Shown: positions 7,733 to 16,101 of the stretch, piece after piece
Layout of the letters: every line of letters starts with the position of its first letter
Position numbering within the stretch: the stretch's first letter is position 1
IMG/VR virus record: IMGVR_UViG_3300045971_000528
Location: 42,082-106,081 of that record
Reading direction: 5' to 3' (one strand)
Length of the DNA stretch: 64,000 bases
DNA from: a virus
Translations under genes and position numbers: made by a program
The notes under the pieces: generated by a model
Database searches by the model: none
What the model saw: the letters and a program-made list of their open reading frames with translations, nothing else
Told to the model about the DNA's origin: nothing

Positions 7733-7918
7733 TTACACCCTCAACCCCTCGACAATATCGTGCAGTTGGTCAGGATGGTCGATGAGGTATTGTTTGATCG
7801 CGTAGAGGACACACTGGTCCAGCCCGCCGATTTGACCGTTGCAGCGGTCATTGGCGTTCTGGACAACAGTGAGAACCTCCTCGCCCGTGATTGGGTATTC
7901 GAGGAGGTTACGCATCAT
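7733..7918 (-). CDS. Hypothetical protein, 61 aa
   Basis: A small, probably helical protein (EEVLTVVQNANDRC...). It overlaps the stop of the upstream membrane-protein gene by ATGA. No family was recognised. Confidence 0.65.
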   Translation of the reverse strand: MMRNLLEYPITGEEVLTVVQNANDRCNGQIGGLDQCVLYAIKQYLIDHPDQLHDIVEGLRV

Positions 7919-8727
7919 GCCAGCTTGAAGACGTCGCGGAAGGCGACCTTGACGATGCGGCCCGACAGATTGACCATCACGTCGGCAACGACACGGAAGA
8001 ACTCGGTCAGCAGGTCACCGAAGATGAGGCTGAGAGCGTAGGCCGGCCACAGGAACGTCCAAGCACCCACGTGTTCGGTCAGTTCACCGCGGTTGATCTT
8101 CGGCTCCACGCTCAGCTTGTCTGCACCGAGAACCGTGCCGATGATGCGGTCTTCTTGACATTGAGCGCGGAAGCAAGAATTGGTGATGAAGGACTTGATG
8201 GCATCGACTGCAGTCTGGAAGGCACCCCATTCGGCACCCCGTTCACGAGCTTCGCGGATCAGATCGGCGTGGGAGATGTCAACCCGGCCTTCATTGTCCT
8301 TGAAGCGAACGGATTCGGTCGTCTTCAGCCAGTCAGACCATAGACCAGCCAAATGGCGAGCAGAGCGGCGGATGGTGAGACCGAACTCGAGACACGAGTA
8401 GACCAAGCCAAGGCCGAGGTAGGCAGCCAGCGGCGCCCAGAACGACCAGTTGCGAACGACTTCCCACAGCACGACGCGGTCTTGCGCCTTCGTGATCACC
8501 GTAGCAGCATCCTTGCCGGTACCCATCACGGCATCAACGTGCGCAGGACCAATGAAGGTGAACTCCGGCCAGTAGTACCAAGCCAGTGCCACAAGGCCGA
8601 CACCGATAAGGTACCACTTTGGTTCCTCATTGGTCGTACGTCGGTCGAATGCCGTGGCAACGATGAGCGCCAGGAAAAACGCGCTGATGAGCGCCAGTTC
8701 GAGAAGGCCAAGACCCAGGAAAATCAT
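7915..8727 (-). CDS. Predicted membrane protein, 270 aa
   Basis: At least three hydrophobic segments are visible: residues about 3-27 (GLGLLELALISAFFLALIVA), about 40-57 (WYLIGVGLVALAWYYWP) and about 93-112 (WAPLAAYLGLGLVYSC), followed by a soluble region and an amphipathic C-terminus. The topology suggests an inner-membrane protein with a large cytoplasmic part. No family was recognised. A 9-bp dyad around a -10-like TAGAAT lies upstream. Confidence 0.75.
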   Translation of the reverse strand: MIFLGLGLLELALISAFFLALIVATAFDRRTTNEEPKWYLIGVGLVALAWYYWPEFTFIGPAHVDAVMGTGKDAATVITKAQDRVVLWEVVRNWSFWAPLAAYLGLGLVYSCLEFGLTIRRSARHLAGLWSDWLKTTESVRFKDNEGRVDISHADLIREARERGAEWGAFQTAVDAIKSFITNSCFRAQCQEDRIIGTVLGADKLSVEPKINRGELTEHVGAWTFLWPAYALSLIFGDLLTEFFRVVADVMVNLSGRIVKVAFRDVFKLA

Positions 8728-8742
8728 GGAGTTGCTCCAGTT

Positions 8743-8770
8743 GTTGAGAGTTTATTCTAACACTCTCAAC
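8743..8770 (-). promoter_or_regulatory. Perfect 9-bp inverted repeat around a -10-like hexamer
   Basis: GTTGAGAGT and ACTCTCAAC flank a 10-nt centre that includes TAGAAT (8754-8759). GTCGCT lies 17 nt further upstream. This could be an operator over a promoter, or a terminator hairpin for the upstream gene. Confidence 0.5.
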
Positions 8771-8788
8771 TGTTGGAGCGACCTGGTA

Positions 8789-9067
8789 TCAGGTCCGGTA
8801 GTGCATCCTCGACAAGCGGAAGATGCGTGCCGCCAGGCGTTGGTTCGCCATCATCTGCACAGTCCAGGCCGTCTGCTTGAACTTCTCGTAGTCCTCACGA
8901 CTGAAGCCGAGGGTGCAGAAGTTGCCGTAGTCGTCGACTGCGTTCAGGCGGACCTGTGCAGTCGGCAGTTCGATCTCGCAGCAGGGGCAGGGACCGGGAT
9001 TTGGCTCACGTGGTTGGTCCGTCAGCCAATACTTGTTGGTGTGTTCCCAATCAAAGATGCGAATCAT
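8789..9067 (-). CDS. Small protein with CPCC metal-binding motif, 92 aa
   Basis: The start is placed at the ATG at 9067, which overlaps the upstream stop by ATGA. The motif C-P-C-C-E-I-E-L follows NPGP, and a single further Cys lies in GNFCTLGF. The rest is helical (EDYEKFKQTAWTVQMM). Possibly a metal-binding protein; function unknown. Confidence 0.65.
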   Translation of the reverse strand: MIRIFDWEHTNKYWLTDQPREPNPGPCPCCEIELPTAQVRLNAVDDYGNFCTLGFSREDYEKFKQTAWTVQMMANQRLAARIFRLSRMHYRT

Positions 9068-9504
9068 GCCAACCCCTTGTCGAAAAGACAACCACCGTGC
9101 AAGCAGGCAACGCCCGCCGCTTCATTGTGTAGCGCCTCAACCCGCATGCATCCCTTCTTGCAGGGGTGCACCTTCGGCTTGCGATCTTCGCGCTTGCGCA
9201 GGAGAACCACATCACTGACCTTGTAGCAGAGGATGGCAAGCTGGTCGTAGTAGTCCATCGTCATGTCGATGATGGCGCTGATCTGATCGTTCGTGGCCAT
9301 GATGCGCACTGGGATCATGCGCTCGATGAAGAGCTCACCGTCCGGTGCCACCCACTGTCCCTTGGCGGGGGTGAGGATGGTGAGGCCGCCAGAAATCATG
9401 CGAACCTTGGCATCCCAAACCCGGTGGTAGCGGGTCGTATAGGGCTTACCGCCGATGCGACGAACTGTCGGCACCAGAATTTCCCACATGTATGGTGTGT
9501 TCAT
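9064..9504 (-). CDS. Hypothetical protein with C-terminal Cys cluster, 146 aa
   Basis: The C-terminal quarter contains four cysteines in H-P-C-K-K-G-C and A-C-L-H-G-G-C-L-F patterns, a possible metal site. The N-terminal part is beta-rich (MWEILVPTVRRIGGK...). The gene is coupled by ATGA overlaps on both sides. Unknown function. Confidence 0.7.
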   Translation of the reverse strand: MNTPYMWEILVPTVRRIGGKPYTTRYHRVWDAKVRMISGGLTILTPAKGQWVAPDGELFIERMIPVRIMATNDQISAIIDMTMDYYDQLAILCYKVSDVVLLRKREDRKPKVHPCKKGCMRVEALHNEAAGVACLHGGCLFDKGLA

Positions 9505-9962
9505 CTCAGTTTGAGTTCCGCGTATGCTTCATCTTCGTTGATGTCGAGGTCCATGGAGAAGCTTCTGGCCAAAGCCTGCATCTTCTTGTTGGTCCGCAGG
9601 CAGGACACGAAGATCAACTCCGTGCCATCTGCTCGGCAGTCAGCGATGATCTGCGCCATGAGCATCTTGCCCAGCCCCTGTGTACGGTGCGCTTCATCTA
9701 CGGTGAATGCGGCCTCAACACTCTTGCGGCCACTAACGTTGATGTGGCATGCAACAGCCATGGCTGCAAGCTGGCCTTCATGGAAGATGCCATAGGCGGT
9801 GTCTGTCTCGAAATTGAGGATGGTGTCGATGTAGTTCTCGACGCCCCAGTCGCTGAGGGTAGTGCAGAACCGCATGTGACGGTCTTCTGGGCTCAGGCGA
9901 AGGTAGTGTTTTGTGATAGCCGGACGGTCTTCTACCGTCAGCATTTTGAGTGTGTGCGTCAT
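9501..9962 (-). CDS. GNAT-family N-acetyltransferase
   Basis: 153 aa. The GNAT core is recognisable: VEAAFTVDEAHRTQGLGKML is motif A with the R-T-Q-G-L-G pyrophosphate loop, preceded by a beta strand (GQLAAMAVACHINV) and followed by a motif B-like helix (NKKMQALARSFSM). The start MTHTLKMLTVEDRPAI is typical. Substrate unknown. It lies directly downstream of tRNA-Arg(CCU). Confidence 0.85.
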   Translation of the reverse strand: MTHTLKMLTVEDRPAITKHYLRLSPEDRHMRFCTTLSDWGVENYIDTILNFETDTAYGIFHEGQLAAMAVACHINVSGRKSVEAAFTVDEAHRTQGLGKMLMAQIIADCRADGTELIFVSCLRTNKKMQALARSFSMDLDINEDEAYAELKLR

Positions 9963-9978
9963 GATGTGTGATGTGTAG

Positions 9979-10053
9979 TGGTCTCTCTGGCAGGAATCGG
10001 ACCTGCGTCTCAGGCTTAGGAGGCCCGCGTATTCTCCACTATACGACAGAGAG
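9979..10053 (-). tRNA. tRNA-Arg(CCU)
   Basis: Perfect 7-bp acceptor stem, encoded CCA, anticodon CCU for AGG. The T-loop is TCCGATT instead of the usual TTCRANT, and the anticodon stem includes one U-G pair. Confidence 0.85.
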
Positions 10054-10063
10054 TGTGTCCTAT

Positions 10064-10318
10064 TTACTCACCCACGAGAATCAGATTGAGACAGCCGTCA
10101 TCGTCGGCAACTACCAGGCTGCCGAACTTCCACGTTCTGCCACCAGACCATTCGCCAGTGCGGTCAGTCAGATCGAGCTTCAATCGCTGTTCCGAGCCCA
10201 GTTCGCGTAGCTCCTTGACGGTGCCCTTGGATGGCATGAAGGCGGTCACAAGTAGATCGCCTTTGTGCGCGATCGTGGTGATGCGACTCGCGTGAAGCAT
10301 GATGCGTATGAAGTCCAT
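10064..10318 (-). CDS. Hypothetical protein, 84 aa, probably leaderless
   Basis: A small beta-rich protein (GSLVVADDDGCLNLILVGE at the end) with no recognised family. The -10 hexamer TACAAT ends exactly 6 nt before the ATG at 10318. The stop is 11 nt from the 5' end of tRNA-Arg(CCU). Confidence 0.65.
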   Translation of the reverse strand: MDFIRIMLHASRITTIAHKGDLLVTAFMPSKGTVKELRELGSEQRLKLDLTDRTGEWSGGRTWKFGSLVVADDDGCLNLILVGE

Positions 10319-10324
10319 GGTTGT

Positions 10325-10330
10325 ATTGTA
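10325..10330 (-). promoter_or_regulatory. -10 hexamer TACAAT, 6 nt before ATG
   Basis: TACAAT on the minus strand, 6 nt before the ATG at 10318; the -35 region is weak (CATTCT). Confidence 0.55.
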
Positions 10331-10352
10331 TCACAACCATGGACCAAGAATG

Positions 10353-11111
10353 TTACCGCTTGCGCTTCTTCCTGACCGCGGTTACCTTCACAGGTACGTA
10401 GAAGCCAGTGTCGCCCAACATCCGCCGAAGCTCGATCAAGTCTGACCATCGCTCCTTCGTATTGGCTGCACCGAGGATGACGACGGTAACCACCGCCTTG
10501 TTGATCTCGGTGATGACGACCAAGCAGCCGCCAGAAGAGTTGATGAAGCCAGTTTTGGAGAGGTAGAATGACCAACCTTCCTTCGTCAGGAGCGGATTGG
10601 TGCTGTTGCGCTTGCCAACTTCGGTGACTGTACGTGTCGAGATCTCAGCAACATCTGTCTGGTAGAGCTCCTTCGCCAGCAAAGCAAGCTGCCTCGCCGA
10701 GGAGGTGTTCTGCGGGCTCAGACCGGATGGCTCAACGATGGTGGCGTACGACGATTGATTCTCGGGAACTGTTCGGCCAAGAGCAACAGCGGCAACATTG
10801 TCAGAGGAGACGAGAGCAAGCTCCTCGAGCTGCTTGCGAGTGTACATTTGGCCGGGTTTCAGAGCCGAATGCTTGCCACCAGCGGCATCACGGAAGTCGA
10901 ACTTCGAGATGCGAATGAGCTCCAGCGGATCCAGTGGGAGTGAGTTGTTGACAACCACCAGCTTGGAGATAGATGCAATGGGCCGGATGTCGTCAGCGTT
11001 CTTCTCGAGAAGCACGTTACCATCCATGTCCTGCACAAGATACGTCGACGCTGTCAGAGCGAAAGCATGGCCTGTCCAGCAAAGGACAAGTGCAAGCAGA
11101 AACCGGGTCAT
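10353..11111 (-). CDS. Exported S11-family D,D-peptidase (PBP7/DacA-like)
   Basis: 252 aa with a signal peptide (MTRFLLALVLCWTGHAFA) and the three serine-peptidase motifs of penicillin-binding proteins: S-x-x-K as SISK (47-50), S-x-N as SSDN in LVSSDNVAAV, and KTG in YLSKTGF. Family members cut peptidoglycan cross-links or terminal D-Ala in the periplasm. It is shorter than housekeeping DacA and lacks the C-terminal anchor, like PBP7. In a phage it could remodel the wall during infection or aid lysis. The stop and start overlap with the next genes by ATGA. Confidence 0.9.
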   Translation of the reverse strand: MTRFLLALVLCWTGHAFALTASTYLVQDMDGNVLLEKNADDIRPIASISKLVVVNNSLPLDPLELIRISKFDFRDAAGGKHSALKPGQMYTRKQLEELALVSSDNVAAVALGRTVPENQSSYATIVEPSGLSPQNTSSARQLALLAKELYQTDVAEISTRTVTEVGKRNSTNPLLTKEGWSFYLSKTGFINSSGGCLVVITEINKAVVTVVILGAANTKERWSDLIELRRMLGDTGFYVPVKVTAVRKKRKR

Positions 11112-11338
11112 CTCTTGTCCAGGTTCCAGAAGGCAGTGTCGACGAGCGCCTGCTGTTCCTTCTCGTTGTACTCACCGTTGCCGCGACGGTGGCTGTAGGA
11201 CCACGTGCCGATCTTGTTGAGCAGCGCAACGACCGCTTGGTGATTCATCGTCACTTCACGATGGAACTGGAGGTCATGAAGAAGCTGCTCGTAGACAGCG
11301 ATCTTCTCTTTCTGGGTGGGGTGTTTTGGTGCAGTCAT
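11108..11338 (-). CDS. Hypothetical protein, 76 aa
   Basis: Helical small protein (EKIAVYEQLLHDLQFHREVTMNH). Small phage proteins of this appearance are common, but I cannot name the family. Overlaps both neighbours by ATGA. Confidence 0.7.
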   Translation of the reverse strand: MTAPKHPTQKEKIAVYEQLLHDLQFHREVTMNHQAVVALLNKIGTWSYSHRRGNGEYNEKEQQALVDTAFWNLDKR

Positions 11339-11949
11339 ACGATGATGCAGTTGCTTTCCTCGCAGCCCAGGATCTTAGAGCAAGCGAAGTAGTCGTGGCC
11401 GCTGAAGCCATAGTGTGGGTCGGTGAGATAGTGCACGCACTGACTCGAATCAAAGTCAGCACCGTCGTCAATGGCCACGTGACAGTCAATTTCCGGATGG
11501 TCACGCAGGAAAGCTTGAACCTCTAGCCCACGCTTTTCCCACAGTCGTGGTGTGACGCCAACCAGCTCGACCTCAAAGCCGAGCAGCTTCAGGTAGAGAC
11601 CCAGACATTCGAGGTGTTCAGGCGACCCGTACTCGATGTCGCATCGTCCTTCGAGAGCTGGAGACATTTTGCTGAAGTAGACACGGTGCGAAGAGGACAG
11701 CACAACCTTGGCACCTGACCGCTTTGCCAGCCGGTTGAGCAGCGACACTGAGGTTGGGCAGAATGTCTGGAAGGACTGGATGACACCGTAACCGAACTCG
11801 CCGCCCGGGCACTTGCTCAGGAGCTGCATGGTCCAGTCAGCGATCTCTGTCTCGGTGCCGTTGCTGGCTTCCCAATAGGTGCCGGTGCGGGCAAGACAGG
11901 ATGCGATGGAGTTTGCGACTCCATCGATGTCGAGGAAGATCGCCTTCAT
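11335..11949 (-). CDS. HAD-superfamily phosphatase-like protein, 204 aa
   Basis: The N-terminal catalytic loop MKAIFLDIDGVANS contains the D-x-D pair (Asp7, Asp9). A second motif, VVLSSSHR, gives the conserved Ser. CHVAIDDGADF is the acidic motif IV. The overall length and pattern match small HAD phosphatases found in many phages. The substrate (nucleotide, sugar phosphate or RNA end) cannot be decided. Confidence 0.8.
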   Translation of the reverse strand: MKAIFLDIDGVANSIASCLARTGTYWEASNGTETEIADWTMQLLSKCPGGEFGYGVIQSFQTFCPTSVSLLNRLAKRSGAKVVLSSSHRVYFSKMSPALEGRCDIEYGSPEHLECLGLYLKLLGFEVELVGVTPRLWEKRGLEVQAFLRDHPEIDCHVAIDDGADFDSSQCVHYLTDPHYGFSGHDYFACSKILGCEESNCIIV

Positions 11950-12194
11950 ACCCGTTCTGCAGAGCGCCGTTCGTCAGCCGAGGTGTTGGTAAGCGTCAGC
12001 TTGCCGGAGTCTTCGTCGATGCAGAAGGTGATGACGTCGCCGACAACGTAGTCATGCTCGACCACCCATTCTGGGCTGAACGTCAACAGGAGTTCTCCGC
12101 TCGGCAGCTCATGACACTGGATGGCATCACCGCTGGGGTCGTGTTGGGGATCTTCTGGGAACTGCTCGTTGCTCAGTGTCTGGTCAAATTGCAT
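11946..12194 (-). CDS. Hypothetical protein, 82 aa
   Basis: Start taken at ATG 12194, preceded by AGAAGGA at good spacing and by a -10 hexamer TACAAT at 12220-12225. The protein is acidic, with a beta-rich centre (VVGDVITFCIDEDSGKLTLT). Its stop overlaps the HAD gene start by ATGA. Function unknown. Confidence 0.7.
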   Translation of the reverse strand: MQFDQTLSNEQFPEDPQHDPSGDAIQCHELPSGELLLTFSPEWVVEHDYVVGDVITFCIDEDSGKLTLTNTSADERRSAERV

Positions 12195-12265
12195 TGTGCA
12201 TCCTTCTGGTGATTGTTCTATTGTAGCACATCCCGGGCACCACTGGTCTGGCAGATGCAGGTTGA

Positions 12266-12610
12266 TCATTCGAGCCGCCCCATCTCTCGGTCATGATCCT
12301 CTTGATCGACGTCTGCGAGCTCAAGCGATCCGTCCTTCTGTGGGCGCAGTTCGAGCTGGTCAATGTGCATGGGGATGTGGTAGCCCTTGGAGTGGAACTC
12401 GTTGCCATCAGCACCCTTGATGTCGATCCACATGGTCTCTGCATCTCGCTCACCTGAGCTGAGCTTGTTGGGCTCGATGTAGGTCCTGATGACAGTGCAG
12501 AGCTCACGACCATAGTCGTAGAAGATGACGCGCTTGTCCTTGCTGAGCGCTCTGCTCAGGAGTTTGTAGACCAGAGGAACGTCCTCGTCGGCGATTTCGT
12601 ATAGCTTCAT
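12266..12610 (-). CDS. Array-1 paralogue (MKLYEI type), 114 aa
   Basis: The true start is the ATG at 12610 (MKLYEIADEDVPLVYKLL), which overlaps the upstream stop by ATGA. It shows the array-1 pattern: M-K/R-L-x-E-I, then an acidic D/E-x-P-L, a helix of about 12 residues ending in L-L-x-K-G/D-x-x-V, and a beta-rich body of about 90 residues. This is the last member of a tandem run of about 15 genes. Function unknown. Confidence 0.75.
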   Translation of the reverse strand: MKLYEIADEDVPLVYKLLSRALSKDKRVIFYDYGRELCTVIRTYIEPNKLSSGERDAETMWIDIKGADGNEFHSKGYHIPMHIDQLELRPQKDGSLELADVDQEDHDREMGRLE

Positions 12611-12948
12611 GTGATCCCCAATTCGCGCAGCCGACCCCACTTGGGCTTCAGCGTCCAAATGTCACCATCCTTCTCAATCCCGATCAGATGGTCCATGTCT
12701 TCGGTGTCCATTAGAATGAGCGTTTGCTCTCTGAACCCCGTGCCAGGATACCATTTGCCGCGATCGCGGAATGCTTCGGTGTACACCATCTTGTAGCGCT
12801 TGCCATCATGGAAGAATTTGGTGGCGATGCACATTGTGTTGTCGCGGTCTGTAATGCGCAACGCTGTCTGGTCAACGGTCGTTTGGAAGTGCTTCAGTGC
12901 CAGCTTCAGTATGAGGGACCCGATGTCCTCAATTTCATGCAACATCAT
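12607..12948 (-). CDS. Array-1 paralogue, 113 aa
   Basis: Starts MMLHEIEDIGSLILKLALKHF. It keeps the N-terminal motif and following helix but has lost the K-G-E segment typical of the family. The body contains TALRITDRDN and ILMDTEDMDHLIGI. Overlaps both neighbours. Function unknown. Confidence 0.7.
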   Translation of the reverse strand: MMLHEIEDIGSLILKLALKHFQTTVDQTALRITDRDNTMCIATKFFHDGKRYKMVYTEAFRDRGKWYPGTGFREQTLILMDTEDMDHLIGIEKDGDIWTLKPKWGRLRELGIT

Positions 12949-13267
12949 TTGGCATCTCCCATTCGCCCTTCAGCAACCAGCACCAGCCACCGCTCATTTG
13001 GTCGTAGTGCTTCTTCAGTTGGAACGTCTCTAGCCAAGCAGCGTGCGTGAAGTACGTGGTCATTGTTGAGCTACCACCGAAGTCGGACTTGTAGAAGAAC
13101 GTGTAGTCGTTGCTGTCACTGTCGTATTCCGCCTTGAACATCCAACCAAGGACTAGAAATTGATCGTCTTGCTTCACGCTCAGCTTTACTCGCTCGCCCT
13201 TGGCCAGCAGCTTTTGGACGACGGTGAAGATCAGCGGAGTGTCGTCAGAGATTTCATCGAGTCTCAT
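12935..13267 (-). CDS. Array-1 paralogue, 110 aa
   Basis: A textbook member: MRLDEISDDTPLIFTVVQKL followed by LAKGERVKLSVKQDD. The C-terminal part ends in an aromatic-rich segment (HYDQMSGGWCWLLKGEWEM). ATGA overlap with the gene upstream. Function unknown. Confidence 0.75.
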   Translation of the reverse strand: MRLDEISDDTPLIFTVVQKLLAKGERVKLSVKQDDQFLVLGWMFKAEYDSDSNDYTFFYKSDFGGSSTMTTYFTHAAWLETFQLKKHYDQMSGGWCWLLKGEWEMPNDVA

Positions 13268-13620
13268 AGGTCATGACCCCCGAGATCCGTATTGTTGCCA
13301 GATGCTGGAACATAGAGGGCTGGCACCAGAGGGCCCCACTTGTTTGGATAGTGTTTCTGCCGAATGTCTGCGCGCTGCAAGCGACCGGCTGGCTGTGAAT
13401 ACTGTTTCGAGACATTGGTGTACACGTTGAAGGTGTACACCTCGAAAGGCTTGTCAGGCGTTGGCGCAAATGAATCCACCTCGAAGCTGGTGATGCGACC
13501 CAGTGTAGACTCAGTGCCATCATCTTGGACTATGACCATCAGCACTGGTTCTTCCTTCTTCAGGAGACTGCGCAGCATCTTCACCACGAACGGTTCGGCG
13601 TTGAGTTCGTCGAGTCTCAT
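13264..13620 (-). CDS. Array-1 paralogue, 118 aa
   Basis: Starts MRLDELNAEPFVVKMLRSLL then KKEEPVLMVIVQDDG. The body is beta-rich (SFEVYTFNVYTN-like pattern). Overlaps both neighbours by ATGA. Function unknown. Confidence 0.75.
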   Translation of the reverse strand: MRLDELNAEPFVVKMLRSLLKKEEPVLMVIVQDDGTESTLGRITSFEVDSFAPTPDKPFEVYTFNVYTNVSKQYSQPAGRLQRADIRQKHYPNKWGPLVPALYVPASGNNTDLGGHDL

Positions 13621-13937
13621 ATCAGCCCGCTCTTCTTGAAGGTCCAGTAGAAAGCAGGGCCGTCATCATCCTTGCCCAACTCGATGGTCGATTCATCTGC
13701 TTCTGGGCCAGTGCGCCATGACGTGCCTATTTCACCAGACACTGCAGCCTTCGGCCAAACGATGCCGTACATCGTGCTGCCTGCAGCACGACCGGAAGTG
13801 GTGATGTCAACCACCCGGCGCGGGCGACCAGAAGCACCGATGAAGTAGACGCGATCGCCCTTCTCCAGCTTGCGCTTGATGATGGTCACAGCCAAAGGAT
13901 CCTCGTCGGTGACGTCATTGATCTCATCAAGGCGCAT
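13617..13937 (-). CDS. Array-1 paralogue, 106 aa
   Basis: Start chosen at ATG 13937 because MRLDEINDVTDEDPLAVTII then KRKLEKGDRVYFIG aligns with the other members; a longer open frame upstream lies inside the next gene. Function unknown. Confidence 0.75.
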   Translation of the reverse strand: MRLDEINDVTDEDPLAVTIIKRKLEKGDRVYFIGASGRPRRVVDITTSGRAAGSTMYGIVWPKAAVSGEIGTSWRTGPEADESTIELGKDDDGPAFYWTFKKSGLI

Positions 13938-14262
13938 TGACGACCTCCCACTCTTTGTCGCCGACCTTCTTGATGTCCAACAGACTGTCCAAATCTGGAT
14001 CATGATCCCTTATGCTCAACATCCAGATCTGCGGATTGCGGCTCGTAGACAGATTATACATCAGTGCGTAGCGATCTTCATCCTTTCCTACGTGCGTCAA
14101 CTGACCATGTGCGGGAAAGACAGTCAAAGTGCCAGTGTTGGTAGGGAACCGCTTCTTCTCGATGTTGAGCGTGACTATCTCGCCCTTGTCAATGAGGCGC
14201 TTCATCAGCCCAAGGATCAGCGGATCCTGATGATCTTCTTCGAACAGTTCGGTGACCTTCAT
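13927..14262 (-). CDS. Array-1 paralogue, 111 aa
   Basis: MKVTELFEEDHQDPLILGLM then KRLIDKGEIVTLNIEKKRF. Ends with KKVGDKEWEVVNAP, matching the family's C-terminal pattern of a Lys-rich turn followed by W-x-h. Function unknown. Confidence 0.75.
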   Translation of the reverse strand: MKVTELFEEDHQDPLILGLMKRLIDKGEIVTLNIEKKRFPTNTGTLTVFPAHGQLTHVGKDEDRYALMYNLSTSRNPQIWMLSIRDHDPDLDSLLDIKKVGDKEWEVVNAP

Positions 14263-14546
14263 CGCATCTCCCAGGAGACGATCTTGCCGTCTTTTCTCTC
14301 GAGTGGATGGAGCATCATGCCTTCTAGCTGTTCAGGTGTCAAGTAGTCAACACCAAAGGTTGGCTCACTGCCGGCCGTGTCTACGATCTCATAGGACAAT
14401 TGATACTGAAACTTCTTGGGAGCGTAGATCAGCGACAGCACCTCACCATAGCCTTGGTAAAAGACAGGCTCGCCCCGATCCTTGAGCTTGTGAACAAGCT
14501 TGTAGATGAGCGGCACATCTGCCTCGTGAATTTCAGTGAGCTTCAA
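14259..14546 (-). CDS. Array-1 paralogue, 95 aa
   Basis: MKLTEIHEADVPLIYKLVHK then LKDRGEPVFYQGYGE; ends with ERKDGKIVSWEMR. Among the most compact members, so it may approximate the minimal domain. Coupled to neighbours by ATGA overlaps. Confidence 0.75.
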   Translation of the reverse strand: MKLTEIHEADVPLIYKLVHKLKDRGEPVFYQGYGEVLSLIYAPKKFQYQLSYEIVDTAGSEPTFGVDYLTPEQLEGMMLHPLERKDGKIVSWEMR

Positions 14547-14875
14547 TTTTCAATCACCCAGACTTCGTCTTTTGCGTAGTGCTTCAGTTTCAGTTCATCA
14601 TCAACAGTCTCAGCCGGTTCGGCCCAACTGTGGGTCGTCATGCCACCGGGAGAGGTGTAGTAGATGAAGAGATTGCCAACCTCGTACTCGACGCGGTCGA
14701 CTGCGCCATCCTCGTAGTGCCCCTTCTTGCCATTTCGCGTGATGACTTTGTATCCGTTCTCTTCGTCATCCTCCATCCAAAGATGGATGTACAGAGTCGC
14801 CTCATCCTTCAACAGCTTATTTAGGACAGTCAGAAGCAGCGGACGGTGCAGATCCAGTTCTTCAAGCAGCATCAA
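14543..14875 (-). CDS. Array-1 paralogue, 110 aa
   Basis: MMLLEELDLHRPLLLTVLNK then LLKDEATLYIHLWMEDDE; ends KHYAKDEVWVIEN. The L-L-x-K segment is kept but the following Gly is lost. Function unknown. Confidence 0.75.
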   Translation of the reverse strand: MMLLEELDLHRPLLLTVLNKLLKDEATLYIHLWMEDDEENGYKVITRNGKKGHYEDGAVDRVEYEVGNLFIYYTSPGGMTTHSWAEPAETVDDELKLKHYAKDEVWVIEN

Positions 14876-16101
14876 CGTTTCTCCCGACGCTGCTTTTCCA
14901 GATCTGCCAGGAATTCAGGGGTGTATGTGAAGCACCAGACATCACCCTTCTTCACGAGAGTGAAGCAGTAGTCCATGGCTTTGTAGCTGAACTTCTGGAC
15001 AGGCACCCACCCCTGAGTGGTAGATTGGTACGCGATATTCAGGCCGTCAGACTTTTCCTCAATGCGAGTGATGTCACCGATGAAGCCATGGAAGCCCATG
15101 TCAATCAAGATCTGGTGTCCCTTGTTGTAGAGCTGAAGCAGAAGCGTAGCGACCAGCGGGATCTTCCCATCATCTACCTCTTCTTCCAGCTCCTCTGCTT
15201 GATCAGGATCATAGCGCACCATCCAATGACCCTCATGCTTGTCAAGTGTCATGTGGTTCTCGAGATGTTCCCGATCATAGGTGATGCTTTGCCGATTGTT
15301 GCCATGCGGGCGCATTACCTTAAAGATGTAGCTGCCATCCCACTGATAGAGATCTTCTAGCCATGCTGGTTCACCCATGTCTTCAGTGTCATAGAAGAAC
15401 ATGGCGTCCTCCTTGACCTTTCGCTGCGCCAACAGCTTCCTCACTTGGGTGAAGATGAGTGGATCCTTCTCCAGCTCTTCCCTCACTTTGCGACTACTTT
15501 CGCTGCCAGCATCCTCGATGCGATAGATCTCCCACCCATTGTGGTCACCACGCAGATCCCACAGGTGCATCAAACTGTCGGGAATGGTAAGGCCGTAGTA
15601 CCTACCCGTCTTGAGTTGTTCGAACTCAAAGGCGGTGCGCGCATCCTTGGTACCTTCAGCATGTCGTAAGATCTTCTTCAGCTCGAAGGTCCTCACGCGC
15701 TTGTGTTCCATGCGCTCGTCGTCATCGATAGATTGGTAGAGGACCTGCTCGCCCTTCTTCATTCGTTGTCTTAGAATGGTCGTGAGGATCGGTTCGCGAT
15801 CATCGTCAATGTCTTCAGTGATGTCACGGTCTTCTTGCATCTCCCACTCAAGGTCACCGTTATTGTCACGCTTCATGATCGTCCAGCGATCGGCATTCAG
15901 CTCATTGATGCGTCTAGAAGTAACACCGATACCGGGACACTTGAATTTCAACTGCCAATGGTGGGCATTGAACAACGGATCGTCATGCTGCTCGGTAATT
16001 TTCTCGAGATAGTAGTGCAGCTTTCCCTGGCCAATGTAGACAGTGTTTCCAGTATCGTGCAGCTTCTGTACGACCTTGATGATCAGCGGCATGTCATCCA
16101 T
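14872..16101 (-). CDS. Array-1 multidomain paralogue, four tandem copies, 409 aa
   Basis: Four repeats are visible by their helix motifs: MDDMPLIIKVVQKLHDTGNT (residue 1), DDDREPILTTILRQRMKKGE (about 98), LEKDPLIFTQVRKLLAQRKV (about 212) and DGKIPLVATLLLQLYNKGHQ (about 310). Each is followed by a beta-rich stretch and a W-containing end. It looks like a fusion of four neighbouring single-domain genes and shows that the domain spreads by tandem duplication. The first copy lacks the usual M-K-L-x-E start. Confidence 0.8.
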   Translation of the reverse strand: MDDMPLIIKVVQKLHDTGNTVYIGQGKLHYYLEKITEQHDDPLFNAHHWQLKFKCPGIGVTSRRINELNADRWTIMKRDNNGDLEWEMQEDRDITEDIDDDREPILTTILRQRMKKGEQVLYQSIDDDERMEHKRVRTFELKKILRHAEGTKDARTAFEFEQLKTGRYYGLTIPDSLMHLWDLRGDHNGWEIYRIEDAGSESSRKVREELEKDPLIFTQVRKLLAQRKVKEDAMFFYDTEDMGEPAWLEDLYQWDGSYIFKVMRPHGNNRQSITYDREHLENHMTLDKHEGHWMVRYDPDQAEELEEEVDDGKIPLVATLLLQLYNKGHQILIDMGFHGFIGDITRIEEKSDGLNIAYQSTTQGWVPVQKFSYKAMDYCFTLVKKGDVWCFTYTPEFLADLEKQRREKR